A stretch of DNA of 64,000 bases from Lyophyllum atratum (GCA_014905825.1 JACGCN010000059.1:62001-126000), one strand, 5' to 3'. Numbered from the stretch's first letter, positions 12,698 through 25,835 are shown. Notes: a model not told the origin generated them from the sequence alone. Numbers and translations: made by a program.

Positions 12698-15600
12698 TTA
12701 CCGGAGAAGATCAAGACGCTGGTCATTGGACGGATACCGATACGCCACGAACTCGGGGTCCTGAGCAACTCGTTCCTCCAAAGCCTTTCGAGAAACCACA
12801 GACAGTCGTGATTGCGGCATATTTGCACTCAGGGCACTGTGTCTCGACGTAGACGTCGCGTAACCATTACCGGTCACGTCGTCCTGCCCGTCCGAACCAG
12901 AGCGCCGCATCGGGGGGAACTGATGAACGGTGATCGACTCGACGTACTCCGGTTCGCGGGGTGTGCTCTTCTTTCCCAACAGTGACGCAAAGCCGAATTT
13001 ACTCTTTCGCTTAGGAGCGGGATTTGGCTGGATGGGAATCGTGTCCCTGAATTGCTCGAGTGGGCCAAGTGACCGGCGAGAGTTTCCAAACTCATCATAG
13101 CGAGAGCCAAATGCGGGACTGCCTTGTTGTCTGATATCGGCGGGCATGGTTTGAACAGCCAAATTAGGGCGGGTAGATAATCCACCGAAAGATTGGCGGC
13201 GGACGTCGGGAGTGCGGAAGGCGGCGTTAGGAGGAAGGAAGTCATGTGCGGGACCAGAACCTGGAGGTAACTGCCGGGGATCGTAAGTGTAGACGGTCCG
13301 CGGCCTAGGATCCGCCGCATTGCTACTAGGTGAGCGGGCGACAGCTTCCCCAGGAAGAGGAGGGAGTGATTTCTCTCTGGACATGATAGATGGTGGTCGC
13401 TGGGCAGAGCTGGGTATTGGAGGTGGAGGGGATATATTACGAGAAATGCGGTTACGCATGTCGGGTTCTGAGATGACTGGATGGACATTCCTGGGCGTGA
13501 CGGATAGACTTTTGCCAATCGTATCATCACGGAACTGGTTCTCCTGGTCCTGATGATTGGCAGAGGTCTTCATCGCCTCAACGATCTCTACATCAGGACC
13601 AGAGTTACGTGATGAGGCTGGGGAAGGGAATAGGCTGGAGGGACCAGTAGATGGTGACATACCAGGAGATGCTGAACTTGCTAGTTTCGGAGATGTAAGT
13701 GAGGGAAGTGAAGGGGTGGAACCATGGCGACCGCTGGCGGATCGGAGGTCACTCGGACCACGGTCGACAAGATAAGACAAGGGGGGTGGAGGCGCAAGAG
13801 GCAAATCATCTTCAGTCCTGTCCAAAGACTGGGAGGCGTCGCTACGTGTCGCATTCGCATTTCTGCTTGAGCCAGTGACCATGCCCCATATCTTCGCGAG
13901 CCCCCTTTTCTTCTTCTTGGGGTTCTCCTCTGCTTGAGTCTCACTTGGTTCCGGATGGCCGGATAGCCAAAGTTGACTTCGGCGAGCCGAACCAAGATCC
14001 GGAGAGTTCCCGCGATGCTGAGGATGTCCCTCACGTTGAAGAGCAAGACTAGCAAAGGATGAGTATTTGGAAATAAAAAAATTCAACGACTTACTGCATA
14101 TCAATCATACTACCCGACTGTATGCCAGAAGCCGCCAAACTATCCTGGCTTCTCCATCCCGCACTGAGGTTCCTAAACCCAAAGAACCGCGTTCGCCTGG
14201 GTGAGGATGATCCCAGACTGTGGATGTCTGAAAACGACGCTTGCGAATAGGCCCGGGGTAAGTCCGAGCGGTCAACAGGTGCAGTGAGGACGCTGGTTGG
14301 GCGTGCAGAGTTGGGTGTGTATCTGGGATACGGCTGTAGCCCAACGCCACTATCAGTTTGGGGCGTACCAAAACTGTTGGCGGAGATGATAGACGTGACA
14401 TCCATCGTGGAACCACGCGACGACTTCCTGGCCCTACGCTCCTCCTTCCGTTTACGCTCTCGTGCTTCACGCTCTTCTTTGCGAACGTCGACATGTTCGA
14501 CAATCATGCCATTTTCGAGCAAAGTGATCTCACGGGAGTGCGAACGTGCATGGGCGTTGTGTGTTGGGGTGCTTGGTGACAACGGGGGTTTTATGCGGAC
14601 GCCACCGGTATCGTCGGCAGGACTGCCAGTGTTCCCCAGATCGTAGGCAGAGCGGCGCAGTTGGGAATAAGCGTCGCGCATCCTGCTATCCAGCTGTTTG
14701 GCCTCTTGCATTGCACGGGCACGAGCCAGAGCCTCGGCTTCAAGGAGCGTCTTCTGGGACTTGATGTACGTCCTGAGGGTCTGTTGGCGAGATGCGGGTT
14801 CTCGAGGGTTCTAGACACAGTGTTAGTACTATAAGCGGCCCAGACAGAATGAAACATACAACGCTCAGCCATAGTTTGACATTTTGTTCTGTCAGGCGGC
14901 CCCCCTTTATTCGCGGCCTCTTAGGATCATCGATACTAACGAGGCCCTTGGCTTCATCTTCTTCTTCTCGCCTCTTGAGCTCCTCAAATGCTGCGTCACT
15001 CTCTCGCTCCCACACACCTGGAGAGGTGGCATCGACGTCGGCCATGTCCTCGTCTCGCATGGCACATTCCACGCAGATCTCCTCCTGAGGGGGTGGTCTC
15101 GGCGAGTACACTGTTTTGATAGGGGTCGGAGTCGTGGGAGGCGTGATATACGTAGGCTGCTGGGCAAAGGCGCGATGTTTCGGTGCTACTGGTGGATTGT
15201 ATGACGGGGACGCGGATAAGGGCATGATGGGGTAATCGTTGTTTCTGCCACCTGCACCAATGCCTGCTGCAGGTGAAGTGGACCGCTGCGCCCCTGCTGG
15301 AAGGTTGGAGGTGTGGTCGGCGGGGCTTTGAGGGCGTAGGTTGTTGGTGTCTTTGAAAGCGGCGATCGGTGTGGCATTTGCTGAAGCCCTGGAAGGCGCA
15401 CGCTGGCTGTCGTCGTCCAAGCTGTAGCGCTCGACCACTCGACGGGAAGCAGCAGATGGCAGAGAGTAGGAGAGTGTGTTGCGTGGTGGTTCGAGTGACT
15501 GAGACTGGGACTGTTGAGACTGGGATCTGAACGACTGGAGGTCGGCTGAAGTCGCAGAGACCCTTGTCTGTGGTTGCTGAAGATGCGCTGTCTCTTGATT

Positions 15601-15888
15601 GCCCCGTTGTTCAGAAGCCCATCCTGAGCTGACCGCATCACGGGTACCATTAGGTTCGTAGCTCCTGCGCGGTGCACCGTCAACGTCATTCGACGAGCTC
15701 TCCCAGCCCGACCTATCCGTTGCCCCAAAGATCAACGCGCTCGTGCGCTGCGCGTTCTTGGCCTGAGTAAGAGTCGGGTACCGGTTGTCCTGAAAGTCGA
15801 GCTCCGTCATGAGCGCCCGTGCGGGATACATGGCAGTGTGTGCGTTTGGGCCAGTATCGTTTCGTGAAGGATGCAGGGCAGCTGCCAT
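12698..15888 (-). CDS. Conserved fungal Ser/Pro-rich protein of unknown function
   Basis: About 1,040 residues in three main exons; introns lie near 14810-14870 and 14050-14095. The N-terminal third is low-complexity (runs of SQSQ and PR). The folded-looking core holds EEICVECAMRDEDMADVD, SPGVWERESDAAFEELKRRE, and KGGRLTEQNVKLWLSVNPRE, then a helical stretch (SQKTLLEAEALARARAMQ; QLDSRMRDAYSQLRRSAYD) and a charged coiled coil around VRKEEREARERKRKEERR. The C-terminal half is disordered, with three short basic-aromatic patches: RTRFFGFRNLSAGW, KKKKRGLAKIWGMV and KRKSKFGFASLLGKKS. I believe similar proteins occur across filamentous fungi, but I do not know a function. The basic-aromatic patches could be membrane- or partner-binding sites; that is only inference. 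Start is the first ATG (15886-15888). Confidence 0.75.
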
Positions 15889-16352
15889 GCTCGCTGCTAG
15901 GAGCAGGCTGGTCGTTTAGGAGGTCGTGTTGGAGGCTGGGAAGAAAGTGCAAGTAGTGGTGATGAATTCAGGTGCAGTGCTGCCCGGTAACACGGGGATA
16001 ATCGGGCGCCCGGCCAGCTGAGACACGGGTGAAGTCGAATTCAACGGGTATCGAGCGACGCTGAAATCGACTTTGCGGGAATTCAGCCCCACAGAAAGGA
16101 GAAAACCAAAGACAACTCGTGCAACCACTAATAGTTCCACACATTTGTCAAGCGTCGGCTAATTAACGGAGCATGCCGCACTGACAGCTGCCCTGGCTCA
16201 CGACAGATTCAAAAGTTCAATGTTCCTATGATATAAAGAGAGGCCTCTATATACAACTTCTACTAGAATACCTGTCCATCCGTCCATGTTATTACTTGCG
16301 GTACCTAGTGCAGAATGAACAACTATCCAAATCAGCGGCCGACAAGTAACAC
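15889..16352. other. Intergenic, no gene seen
   Basis: 5' flank of the unknown Ser/Pro-rich gene and 3' flank of NDUFS7, both leftward. Short open frames only. Confidence 0.45.
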
Positions 16353-17368
<1,016 letters not shown>

Positions 17369-17716
17369 GGAGATGGTGGAGGTAGGACAAGAATTCACGT
17401 CACCCCATTGGCTGGCACAAATCGGAGTTTACCACGTGATCCGCATGCTCCCATTTTTATCAACTTAGACTACTTACCCTAAGCAATAGGCAGTGAACAT
17501 CTTGGGAGTCATGTACACTGAACAGATTATTTACAGCGTTCGCGATAGAATAACTTCTCGCATTTTCACCAGAAGTAGGATAAGCATTTTGACCTTTACT
17601 GATTTGATTGATTTGTCATCAGCACGTGAAGCCTTTAACGCCACAACAACTTTCTTGTGTGCAACAGCCTCCTGTGCTGTGTTGCCCTCCTTCACTGTGC
17701 TTTCTACCGACCAGGC
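17369..17716. promoter_or_regulatory. Shared upstream region of NDUFS7 and API5
   Basis: A short gap between divergent start codons. 'gcacgtgaag' near 17620 contains a CACGTG box; whether it is used is unknown. API5 could also have an extra upstream exon here. Confidence 0.35.
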
Positions 17717-20005
17717 ATGGAAAGGAGCACCAAGGAGCTGGAACGTGAAGTTAGCGGTATGTTCAACGCTCTGGCGATCAGTTTCTACTCATTCAATGGA
17801 TGTGTCAAAGATGTAATCAGGCGAGCGAAGGGAAATCCGGATAAGACAGGGTCACAAGTAAGGAGTCTTTACTCGGGCTGAGAGCATGGCTTACCTCTAT
17901 TAGCGGCGGGATGTATTGAAGCGTCTAGTGGACCTCACACACTCTCCGCACGAGAACCTGAAAATTCTTGCTGCGCAGAACATCCGCTATTTATTCGTTG
18001 ATTTCCCTGAACTCGAGGAAGAAGCTATAAACGCCGTTTATGACTTGTGTGAAGACCAGTCTCCCAGGGTAGGGTGGTGTTGCACTACTTGTCCTTAATC
18101 TTACGCGTGTTGCAGGTCCGGGTAGAAGGATACGCGGCCATTACCCACCTCTCGAATGCGGACCACAAGCTGGTGAAGCGGAATGCGGACGTTCTATTGC
18201 AATTGCTTCAAAGTGGTGAGCTGTGCTGGTCATGACTTATCTGCACTCTTAGATGACGTTATATGTGCAGATGAAGTCGACGAGGTCAGCGTTGTGAAGA
18301 AGGCATGCATGGAGCACCTGGACATGGATCCTAAAGTCACTCTGGGTGTTTTGTGTGATCAAATTGTCCCACTCGACGATACTACGGACGAAGAGGAGCA
18401 AAGCATTCGTGACCGACTTCGCAGTGTTGTTCTGGCTTTTATGACGGGAGAGGCGAGGCGGGCAATCGTGGAACGACATGCGTTACCTGGAAGTGATGCG
18501 GAAGAGGCTTATATCACTAATCTGCTGACGGTACGTGGACTATCCTTTGCCGTATGTTCTCATTAATGGAATCAACCAGGTGATCCCTAAATTGGGATAT
18601 AGCGATGCAGAAATCATTGTCAAGGAGCTTCTAATCCCCCTGAAAGCGTATAAGGCACCTTCACCACGCGGCCACACCCTTCTTCAAACCATACTGGACA
18701 AGGTGGCTGAATACTTCCAGCTGGGAACTCGCTCAGATGATGCATCGTTGCTGCGTTCCGCACAGCCCTACCTCGATCTCGCGAATTTTGTCGTGGTTGA
18801 GAAGCAAGCAGCGCCCGCTATTCAACTGTTACGTTTTTACTGCAGCTCGATATCCACCAAGATGACGCTGCAAAAATTCTCTAAAGACGATCAGGCGTTG
18901 ATAGTTAGCCGCCTAGTAGAAACTTTGGCTGCCGCTGATACTCGTCATCAAATTCCGGATGAAGGCCCTTCGTTGGAAGCCCTGAGTCGCCAGATCATCG
19001 ATTCCTGCCCTTTTTTACTGGAGGTTCGTCCTTTTTTTGTTGCCCTTTCCTTGACATCAGTCTCACCTATGCTAGTCGCTGCGACTCTCTGCGACTTCCC
19101 CGCCAAGGATTATGAATGCTTGCGCTGTACTATTACGGTCATGTTTACGGGTATGTGCTCTGTTGACGTCACAAGTCTTTCGACGCCTAATTATGGTGGG
19201 CGCAGCGCAAACGGAATACGAGTTGGACTCCTCCCCCGAACCTGATCACTGCACTGAATAAGGTTCAAGCAACGGTTACCAAGGCACAATCTCAAGATGT
19301 TTTCGACCTAATTAGGGTTCGCAGTGGGCCTTCTCTCGTTTTAATCGTTTGTATCCAACGTCTTCTTCTCTGTTTCGGCAGTCTCTCGTTCCACCTGCAA
19401 GCGCTTCGATAAAACTGCAAAGCAAGCCTACAACTCAAGAGACTACTGCAACACCAACATCGCAATCCGTGAAAAATAATGGCCTTCCTGCTTCTCTTCC
19501 TGAGCGCCCACAAGCCCCGTACCCGGCAAGGCGAATGCATATACAATCAAACTCTCGACCTCAAAATCGTGACCAACTTATGGCCGGCCCTCGTCCTTCT
19601 AGTCCAGTGCCAACAACAGCCAAGCACCAAATTGCTCCTGAACCATCAAACCGGCCGCCGAAGAGACAAAAAGGTGGAGATGATGACGCGCATGTAGAGG
19701 CTGGGCCCTCTCTATTAAGCCGTTTGGGCACAGCCCTATCAAGCACACCGATGCCTCGCACGAATACACCCGGCTGGACTACTGCGCAACCGCCTCATGC
19801 TGCCGCCACTGAAAATCTCCCTCTGCATGGAGAATGGTCGATCAGAGGCGCTGCGAAGCTTGGCGACCGGAATACGACTCTGCAGCCGCCACGGCAACCG
19901 ATGCCGACGCCTTCGTACTCGCTCTTGGAGCGGCTGGAGGGTGGTTCGACAGGCATGGAAAATCCCAGGGATGAGTGGGGGAAAAGGCATAGGGGAAGAC
20001 CATAG
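17717..20005 (+). CDS. API5: Apoptosis inhibitor 5 (API5/AAC-11) family protein
   Basis: A nuclear HEAT/ARM-repeat protein. In animals it restrains apoptosis and is linked to mRNA export; its role in fungi is poorly known. Motifs: NIRYLFVDFPELEEEAINAV then YDLCEDQSPRVRVEGYAAIT, matching the FPEL...DLCED block of API5, then LLQLLQSDEVDEVSVVKKAC, MDPKVTLGVLCDQIVP and VIPKLGYSDAEIIVKELL. The C-terminal part is a disordered, Pro/Ser-rich tail with a basic patch (RPPKRQKGG) that could be a nuclear signal. Several introns are clear, e.g. after DKTGSQ and after LLTV. Around 19020-19330 the joins are unclear: one frame stays open, but the strongest downstream coding (LITALNKVQATVTKAQSQDV) lies in another. 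The start at 17717 is the best ATG; an upstream exon cannot be excluded. Confidence 0.78.
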
Positions 20006-20650
20006 TATATGGTGCCTATCTATCTTATTCTTTATTAGTGAGGTATCTATCATGTCCCTGGAACTCAGCTTTGGAGTCAAAAGGACTTATGAAGCGCGAG
20101 TTACCTCCCACAGAATTAATCTGTGGCCCTCAACACACTTCAACACATCGGTCACATAATTGATCAACGATCAATGTTTGATCAAAGTCCCCATTTCGCG
20201 TCGTATGCGTTATACGTACTATCCGTCGTCTTCCACTCAATCTGCCTTCAACCTGTCCCGCCAGACGTTCAGCTAATGCTCGCACTTCCCCGGGCCTTCT
20301 AATATGCGAAAAGGACGTATCCATATCAGCGAATAATCATCCACATGAAGATGGTGCCTTACCGCAATAGTCAAGAACGATTTTCGTCGTAACTACTATA
20401 GAACTCTTCCTAGTCACCTTCTAAATCTGCACCTCCATATCTCCCTTGAAACGGTCAAGCCCGCCAATGCCATCCGCAGCACCCATGCAGAAAGGCTATG
20501 CGACTGGCCCTTGCAGGGTCTCTGGTCATTACCCCGGATGCATGACAGCTTACATGTCCGAGGGTCTCACTTGATATGAATCATACTATAAGACCATGAA
20601 GTCCTGACACGCCCAGGGCTCCATCGTACCCCGTTCCCCTCGTCTCCACG
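20006..20650. other. Intergenic, no gene seen
   Basis: 3' flank of API5 and 5' flank of the DOMON/b561 gene, both rightward. 'tgatcaacgatcaatgtttgatcaaag' near 20160-20187 repeats TGATCAA/GATCAA three times; the meaning is unknown. Confidence 0.4.
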
Positions 20651-22370
20651 ATGGTCAATATTTTATCGACCCTCCTGGTCTCAACTCTGTTAGTGGTCAA
20701 TGCCTCAGGAAACGTCAGTGCAGACCACCATCCTTCGCTGCAGTATCTAAATATGTATACTTTCGATAGCTTATCGCTGGACGACAAACATCGGTTACCG
20801 ACAAGCAATGCGGCAGTGTATGTATTGTCTGCATCCGAGTGGCTTTTGCTGATTCTGTTATGAATAGTTGATGTGCGTTTCGGCGAAGGTGAATGGTTCC
20901 AATGTAGACTGTGAGTTTGCCCTCCGAAAAAGCCAGTTGCCAACAAAGAATTAACTTAGTGCGGATTTAGATGTCCTTTCGAGTCTGGGTAAACGCCCCC
21001 TCGGATGGATGGGAATGTCAGTGCATGCAGTGCCATGTATCGGCATACTTACTCAATTGTATCTTCAGGGGATTTGGTCGAATGATGGCAAACTCACCCA
21101 TGGTCATTATGTGGCAAAATGAGGGCAAAGTGATTCTCTCGCAACGCAAAGCTCCTCGAGAACAGATGCCGACCGTGGATCCGAATCCTCCCCGAATCGC
21201 AACTCTCGTCGACTCTTTGTCTTCTGTGAGGAATCTACACAGTAGGAAATGAATTCCAGAGCTCATGTTGCTACAGATCGCGGGAGATTCCTCGAGCTTC
21301 GGATACACGATTCCCGTACGTCCGCGACGCACTTGAGGTACGCTCTCAAGCTAATCAGCCTCAATAGGCCAACGGAGACACCAAGCAATTTATAATCTTC
21401 GCATACGGCACTCAAGCGCCTGGATCTTCTGCGGTCGACGCTACCATCACTCAACATGAGGAATTCCGAACCGTTCAAATCAACCTCTCGGGCACATCGT
21501 CGAGCCCGACCACTTCGGGCTCAGGCACCAGTCCTACCAAACAACCCACAAGCGAACATGGCACGAGCCCCTCGGACGACATCCCTCTTCTGCCCTTTGA
21601 ACGCATGATTGTCGCCCATGCTATCTTTTTGGTTGTGGGTTTCTTGCTATTCCTGCCAACTGGCGCTCTTGTCGCCCGCTATCTCCGAATAATCACACCA
21701 ACATGGTTCATTGGCCATTGGACCGCCCAGTTCTTCCTCGGTATGTATGCCCCGGCTGATATTTGGATGTATTATAACGTATCTCCTTCCATCAGCGGGT
21801 CCTGCGATCATCATTGGCGTCGCCCTTGGAATACGAGCAGTCTCAAAAGTAGGCGCACCTCATCTTAGCGACACACACACGGTAACTCAGTCCCTTCCTG
21901 CCCCATCCATGCGTTTCCTATTGACATAAATTTCAGAAACTCGGTGTTGCCCTCTTTGTTCTGTATATCTTCCAAGTTGTCCTGGGCTCTATCATCCATT
22001 GGGTCAAGCCTCGTAACACGACACGCCGCCCTATCCAGAATTACGCACATGCGGTTATAGGTCTTCTAATCATCGCTCTCGCAATGTACCAAGTCCATCT
22101 CGGGTTTACGGTCGAGTGGCCGAAAGTCACTGGACGGGAACCGCTCCCCCATGGGGTCAACGTCTTTTTCTACGTATGGATCGCGGTAAGCCCCTTTCTG
22201 AAATTGCAAAGAAGTAAACGTTCTGATATTTTTCTACTCTTCAGTTTATCACTGTAGCATATTTTGCTGGGCTAGCACTGCTGCCAAAACAGTTCAAGCA
22301 AGAGGAAGAGTCTCAACGACTTCCTATCGCGGATGAGCGAGAAGACTATGAATATCGAGACAGAGACTAG
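20651..22370 (+). CDS. DOMON (cellobiose-dehydrogenase-type cytochrome) plus cytochrome b561 membrane protein
   Basis: A probable transmembrane haem electron carrier. Domain order: signal peptide (MVNILSTLLVSTLLVVNASG); a b-type cytochrome/DOMON domain with FRVWVNAPSDGWE and GFGRMMANSPMVIMWQNEGK, where a Met is the likely haem ligand; a Ser/Thr-rich linker; then b561 helices starting IVAHAIFLVVGFLLFLPTG and continuing FIGHWTAQFFLAGPAIIIG, LGVALFVLYIFQVVLGSIIH, NYAHAVIGLLIIALAMYQVH. His residues in the helices fit haem ligation. The C-terminus is acidic and probably cytosolic (QEEESQRLPIADERED). Introns split the DOMON and b561 regions. Fungal proteins of this layout are thought to move electrons across membranes, for example in iron or lignocellulose chemistry. 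The electron partner is unknown. Confidence 0.82.
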
Positions 22371-22725
22371 GGGATAGTAAGTTAGTGTTGATCCAGTCAA
22401 GTATATTTTGCCGTGTTGTACTTCTGTTATAATTAAGGACTCCAGCTGAAGTACATACGCTTCCCAAAATCTCATAGCATCTCAGCCCAGTGCAATGGAT
22501 AGGCTAGAAAGAATCACGGACAATCACGAGTGGATGAAGGGAGGCCTTGGCTGTTGCGCTTTGTGTCACTCAACTCGTCTTCACCCATGATAGTGGTACT
22601 AGGGCAGTCCTATCATGGTCATAGGTCATACGGTCGCTATTGAGGTCCGTTGTATCGGACGTGAGTTTGAATGCTTAAAGACACCTGTCACTGCAGAGGC
22701 CGATAGCTCGCCTTGGCGGACTAGA
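22371..22725. other. Convergent 3' intergenic region
   Basis: Holds the 3' ends of the b561 gene and of the UCH gene. No gene or repeat seen. Confidence 0.45.
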
Positions 22726-23719
22726 TTACATCGAAGAACCAAGATACAGCATACTATACAGGACGCTGGGGTTCTTGTCCATGAATTTCTCCTGGACAAT
22801 CCGCGCAACGTCGTCCAGCAGATCTGTGCACTCTCCGTGGTCGAATGGCCCTGTACGCCCACCATCTAGTTCAATGACTCTTCTTCCTGTACTACCCTCT
22901 CCGGGCGCAGAGATAAAGGTGCAGTACGCTTGGTCTGGGTGAGCATCCGTGAGGGGAAGCACGCTCTGACCTGCGGCGGCCACCGAGGCGTGGATCTCGG
23001 CGAATATCGGGGTATCTTCGAGGAGCTTCGAGCGCTCGGGAATGGTCTTATGCCGGCATTCTTCGAAAAAGGCATGGAGTGGAGATCCGGGTATGAGAGT
23101 AACGTCGGTCTGCGCACATTAAAAGGTGACCTGGACTGCAATTAGTAGGTGATCTACGTACGTTGGCTAAACCGTGAATGATAGCCATCGCGCCGCACGC
23201 GTTGCGAATCTGTATACCCAGCTGCTTCTGAGATCATTATTGGAAGCAGGATGTAAGAATAACCGCACCGTTTGTTTCATCCAAAATACATTCTCATCGA
23301 TTTTTGGGCCGCCTTCCTTCGCGAGGCGCTCATCCTCGGCATCCCGTCTTTCTCGTGCCTCGTTCCACGGGAAAACGAAGATAACTGCTTTCACGGGACG
23401 CGGGATTGCAGACAACAGCTAGAGATTAATATTCCTCGTCAATATGTTGTAGGCCCTCGAGTTGAATTCATGGCTAACCTCAGAATCAAGCCCGTACAGG
23501 TCATAAAACTGATCTGAAGGGTCTAGGCCGGCTTGATTGGCCCACTGGGTATATTCACGGTGTCATACATTGATAAAGACGCTTGCTGTGGGGACGACTC
23601 ACGCCGTTGAAGACCTGTAGAGATATGATATGAGAACGTAGATCTGATTATGGCACTTGAAATCATCTATAAACCTCAGGATTACACTCAAGCGGAACCC
23701 AGGGCGCGTTGGTTGACAT
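22726..23719 (-). CDS. Ubiquitin C-terminal hydrolase, UCH/peptidase C12 family; catalytic His apparently missing
   Basis: UCHL3/Yuh1-type enzymes cut small adducts from the ubiquitin C-terminus. Exons read MSTNAPWVPLECNPE, then VFNG (a 12-nt exon), WANQAGLDPSDQFYDLYGLD, LLSAIPRPVKAVIFVFPWNE, ENVFWMKQT, IRNACGAMAIIHGLAN, LIPGSPLHAFFEECRHKTIP and, later, RRVIELDGGRTGPFDHGEC. The protein ends MLYLGSSM before TAA at 22726-22728. The oxyanion Gln (MKQT), nucleophile Cys (NACG) and Asp (ELDG) are present. Where relatives have an LHF-type motif with the catalytic His, this protein reads DAHPDQAYCTFISA, with no His in the expected place. There is no GT...AG intron nearby that would restore it. It may be inactive or have a changed mechanism. 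At least six introns. Confidence 0.87.
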
Positions 23720-25599
23720 GCTGAGCCTGGCTAGAACAGGAGCAGTCGAAGATGACGCGTCCAGGGTTTGTGACATTAATGAGTGTTACTCCCAACACGT
23801 GAACACGTCACGACACAATATTTCACTTCGGTGCCAGTTCCGAGGAAAAATTGGTCATTTCGAGGGCGATCAGACGCAAATCTGTGCGTGTTTGACCCGA
23901 GGGATTTGCCAAACAAGACCAACTTGCGCCCCGAGGGATTTCTCAGTTACCGCGCGAGATCAAGACCATCGAACACTATTCATTGACTTCATAGCTGTGA
24001 CCCTGGCTCAGGAATCAAACCTGGAGCCGAGCCGGCAAGCAAGCAGCTTCCTTCAGACAGCGCCCTCAGTGTTTTTTCAGGATACAATTTGTTTTATAAT
24101 GATTACTGGGATTCTCGAACTGTCACTGCTCTCGGCGACTCTAAAGACTCTACGTACTTGACTGACCGTGACATGAAGCAATATAGGTGTTATTTCGTGT
24201 CCTCGATGTTCTGCTACTGAGGTACGTCGCGATACCTTACAATTTATCGCTCATTAATCTGGTTGTACTAGTGTATCAGGAGCGGTTGAGTGCGCTTCGA
24301 TAATGCACGCGTTTTCCTAACCGTTTTAGAATCATCTCGTGAGTCGTTACTCCTCTGACGCTTTCTCCTTCTAATTCAATCCATCGCTGAATCGCCGTGG
24401 CGAGCGGGAATCACCTCAAGATCACAGACACCCTCGGCATGCCTGCAAAGGCGGGCATTGACTTTGTGAAGGGGAATCCATGTGCTGCAGTGTAAGACGT
24501 ACACTGCGGCCATGCTTCCAGGAGGAATTAATTATCACGGCAGACGAGCATGTTGCTTGTGATGCCTTTGACGTCTACCTCAGCTTTATTTGATTTCGGT
24601 TGGCTGCAGATATCTAGATTACTTATAACTAATGGTTGAGACAGTCACTTCGAATCCTGTCTTCCTCAACGACAAGATTTTCTGGATTTACATAGGTAAA
24701 TGTGAGGTCGGAAATAATGAACCCAGCCCATTTGCTAGGTCGGAGTTCATTGACTCGCGAGACAAGCATTTGTGAGAATGCTTCGTCCTCTCTAGAACAC
24801 TCACCAGAGCCGGCTGGGTGGCTAGCCCTCTTTTCGTAGAGTTCGCGAATGGCTGTAGGCAATGCGACTGGCATTGAATACCAGCAGGCCACGGCGGGAT
24901 GCGACCATCGGCGGGTTTAGATTTCTGTGCTGCTCCGTCGGAGCAGTATGCCCTTCTGGCGCGCCGGTGGGTCCTGTGCCGCCAAGAGGAATTTCTACAT
25001 ATATTAATAAGGCTACACACAAAAAAGAACATAACTACACTACAGAGGACCATAGCATACAAATTATAGCAATAAACTGAGTAGATGTAACGAAGTGGAA
25101 GAAAGCTAACCTAAGGATAACATAGTGTGGGGACGAGAGGCAATGTCCATGTACGCATGTTGATATTTGACAGAGAGTATACCTCACCGAGACCCTGGTT
25201 GAAGAGGAACACCCGAAATGTAGGTTCTGTAATAGGTATTACATGTAAGATGACAGGCTGGAAGGAGGTTGGCAGCTTGGCGGGTTACTTAGCTTGGCGG
25301 GTGACTTTCCTTCTAGGCGTGTTATGCTGGGGTGGGTGGCGTTAGTACATGGCATAGGTGGTGTACGACGAAAGAGGCAAGGAGTGGAGAGGGAACGTAC
25401 TGTTCGAGGGACCACGCGATGCTGATTACAAAGTGGAGAGGAGGATCCAGTTCCTGTTTGACGAGTCCCAGAGGCCGAAGGGGCGCGGCATGACTGCGCG
25501 CGGCCGTCATGATGTGCGCTAGGGGAAAGAGGGGGGACGTACTGGTTCCGTCAGGGGCCACGATGAAGCCTCCGAGCCCAAGTTCTCGCGCGAGTTTTG

Positions 25600-25835
25600 A
25601 TGAGACCAGCCGTTGGAGGCATTGAGGGAGAAACCCGGAGGCGGGGTGATACAAGACCGGCCTTTGGAGGTGTCGAGGGAGAAGATCGAGGGCCCGAAGG
25701 CGGGGTGATACGAGACAGGCCTTTCGAGGTGCCAAAGGGGAAGATTGAGGGCAGCGTCTGACGCGAGTCGTGGTCCGAGGGCGGTGTCATACGAGACCGG
25801 CATTTTGGGGGTCGAGGGGGGAAGATCGAGTGCGG
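25600..25835. repeat. Decayed minisatellite, unit about 60-80 bp, roughly 3.5 copies
   Basis: Successive units share GGCGGGGTGATAC(G/A)AGACC, GGCCTTT(G/C)GAGGTG and GGGGAAGAT(C/T)GAG blocks. Full copies start near 25638, 25700 and 25780, with a partial copy near 25600. Spacing and sequence have drifted and one copy carries an extra insert of about 20 bp. On the minus strand the units translate in related frames into Pro/Ser-rich peptides, but there are no flanking coding motifs. Confidence 0.6.

Noticed and set aside
15186..15728. 180-codon minus-strand frame
   Set aside because: Another reading frame of the long unknown Ser/Pro-rich gene on the same strand; the low-complexity sequence keeps several frames open.
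23709..24161. 150-codon open frame on the plus strand
   Set aside because: No motif, odd composition, and it overlaps the well-supported UCH start on the other strand.
24629..24892. 87-codon minus-strand frame with protein-like composition
   Set aside because: It begins with GTG, not ATG, has no recognisable domain, and no upstream exon could be joined with confidence.
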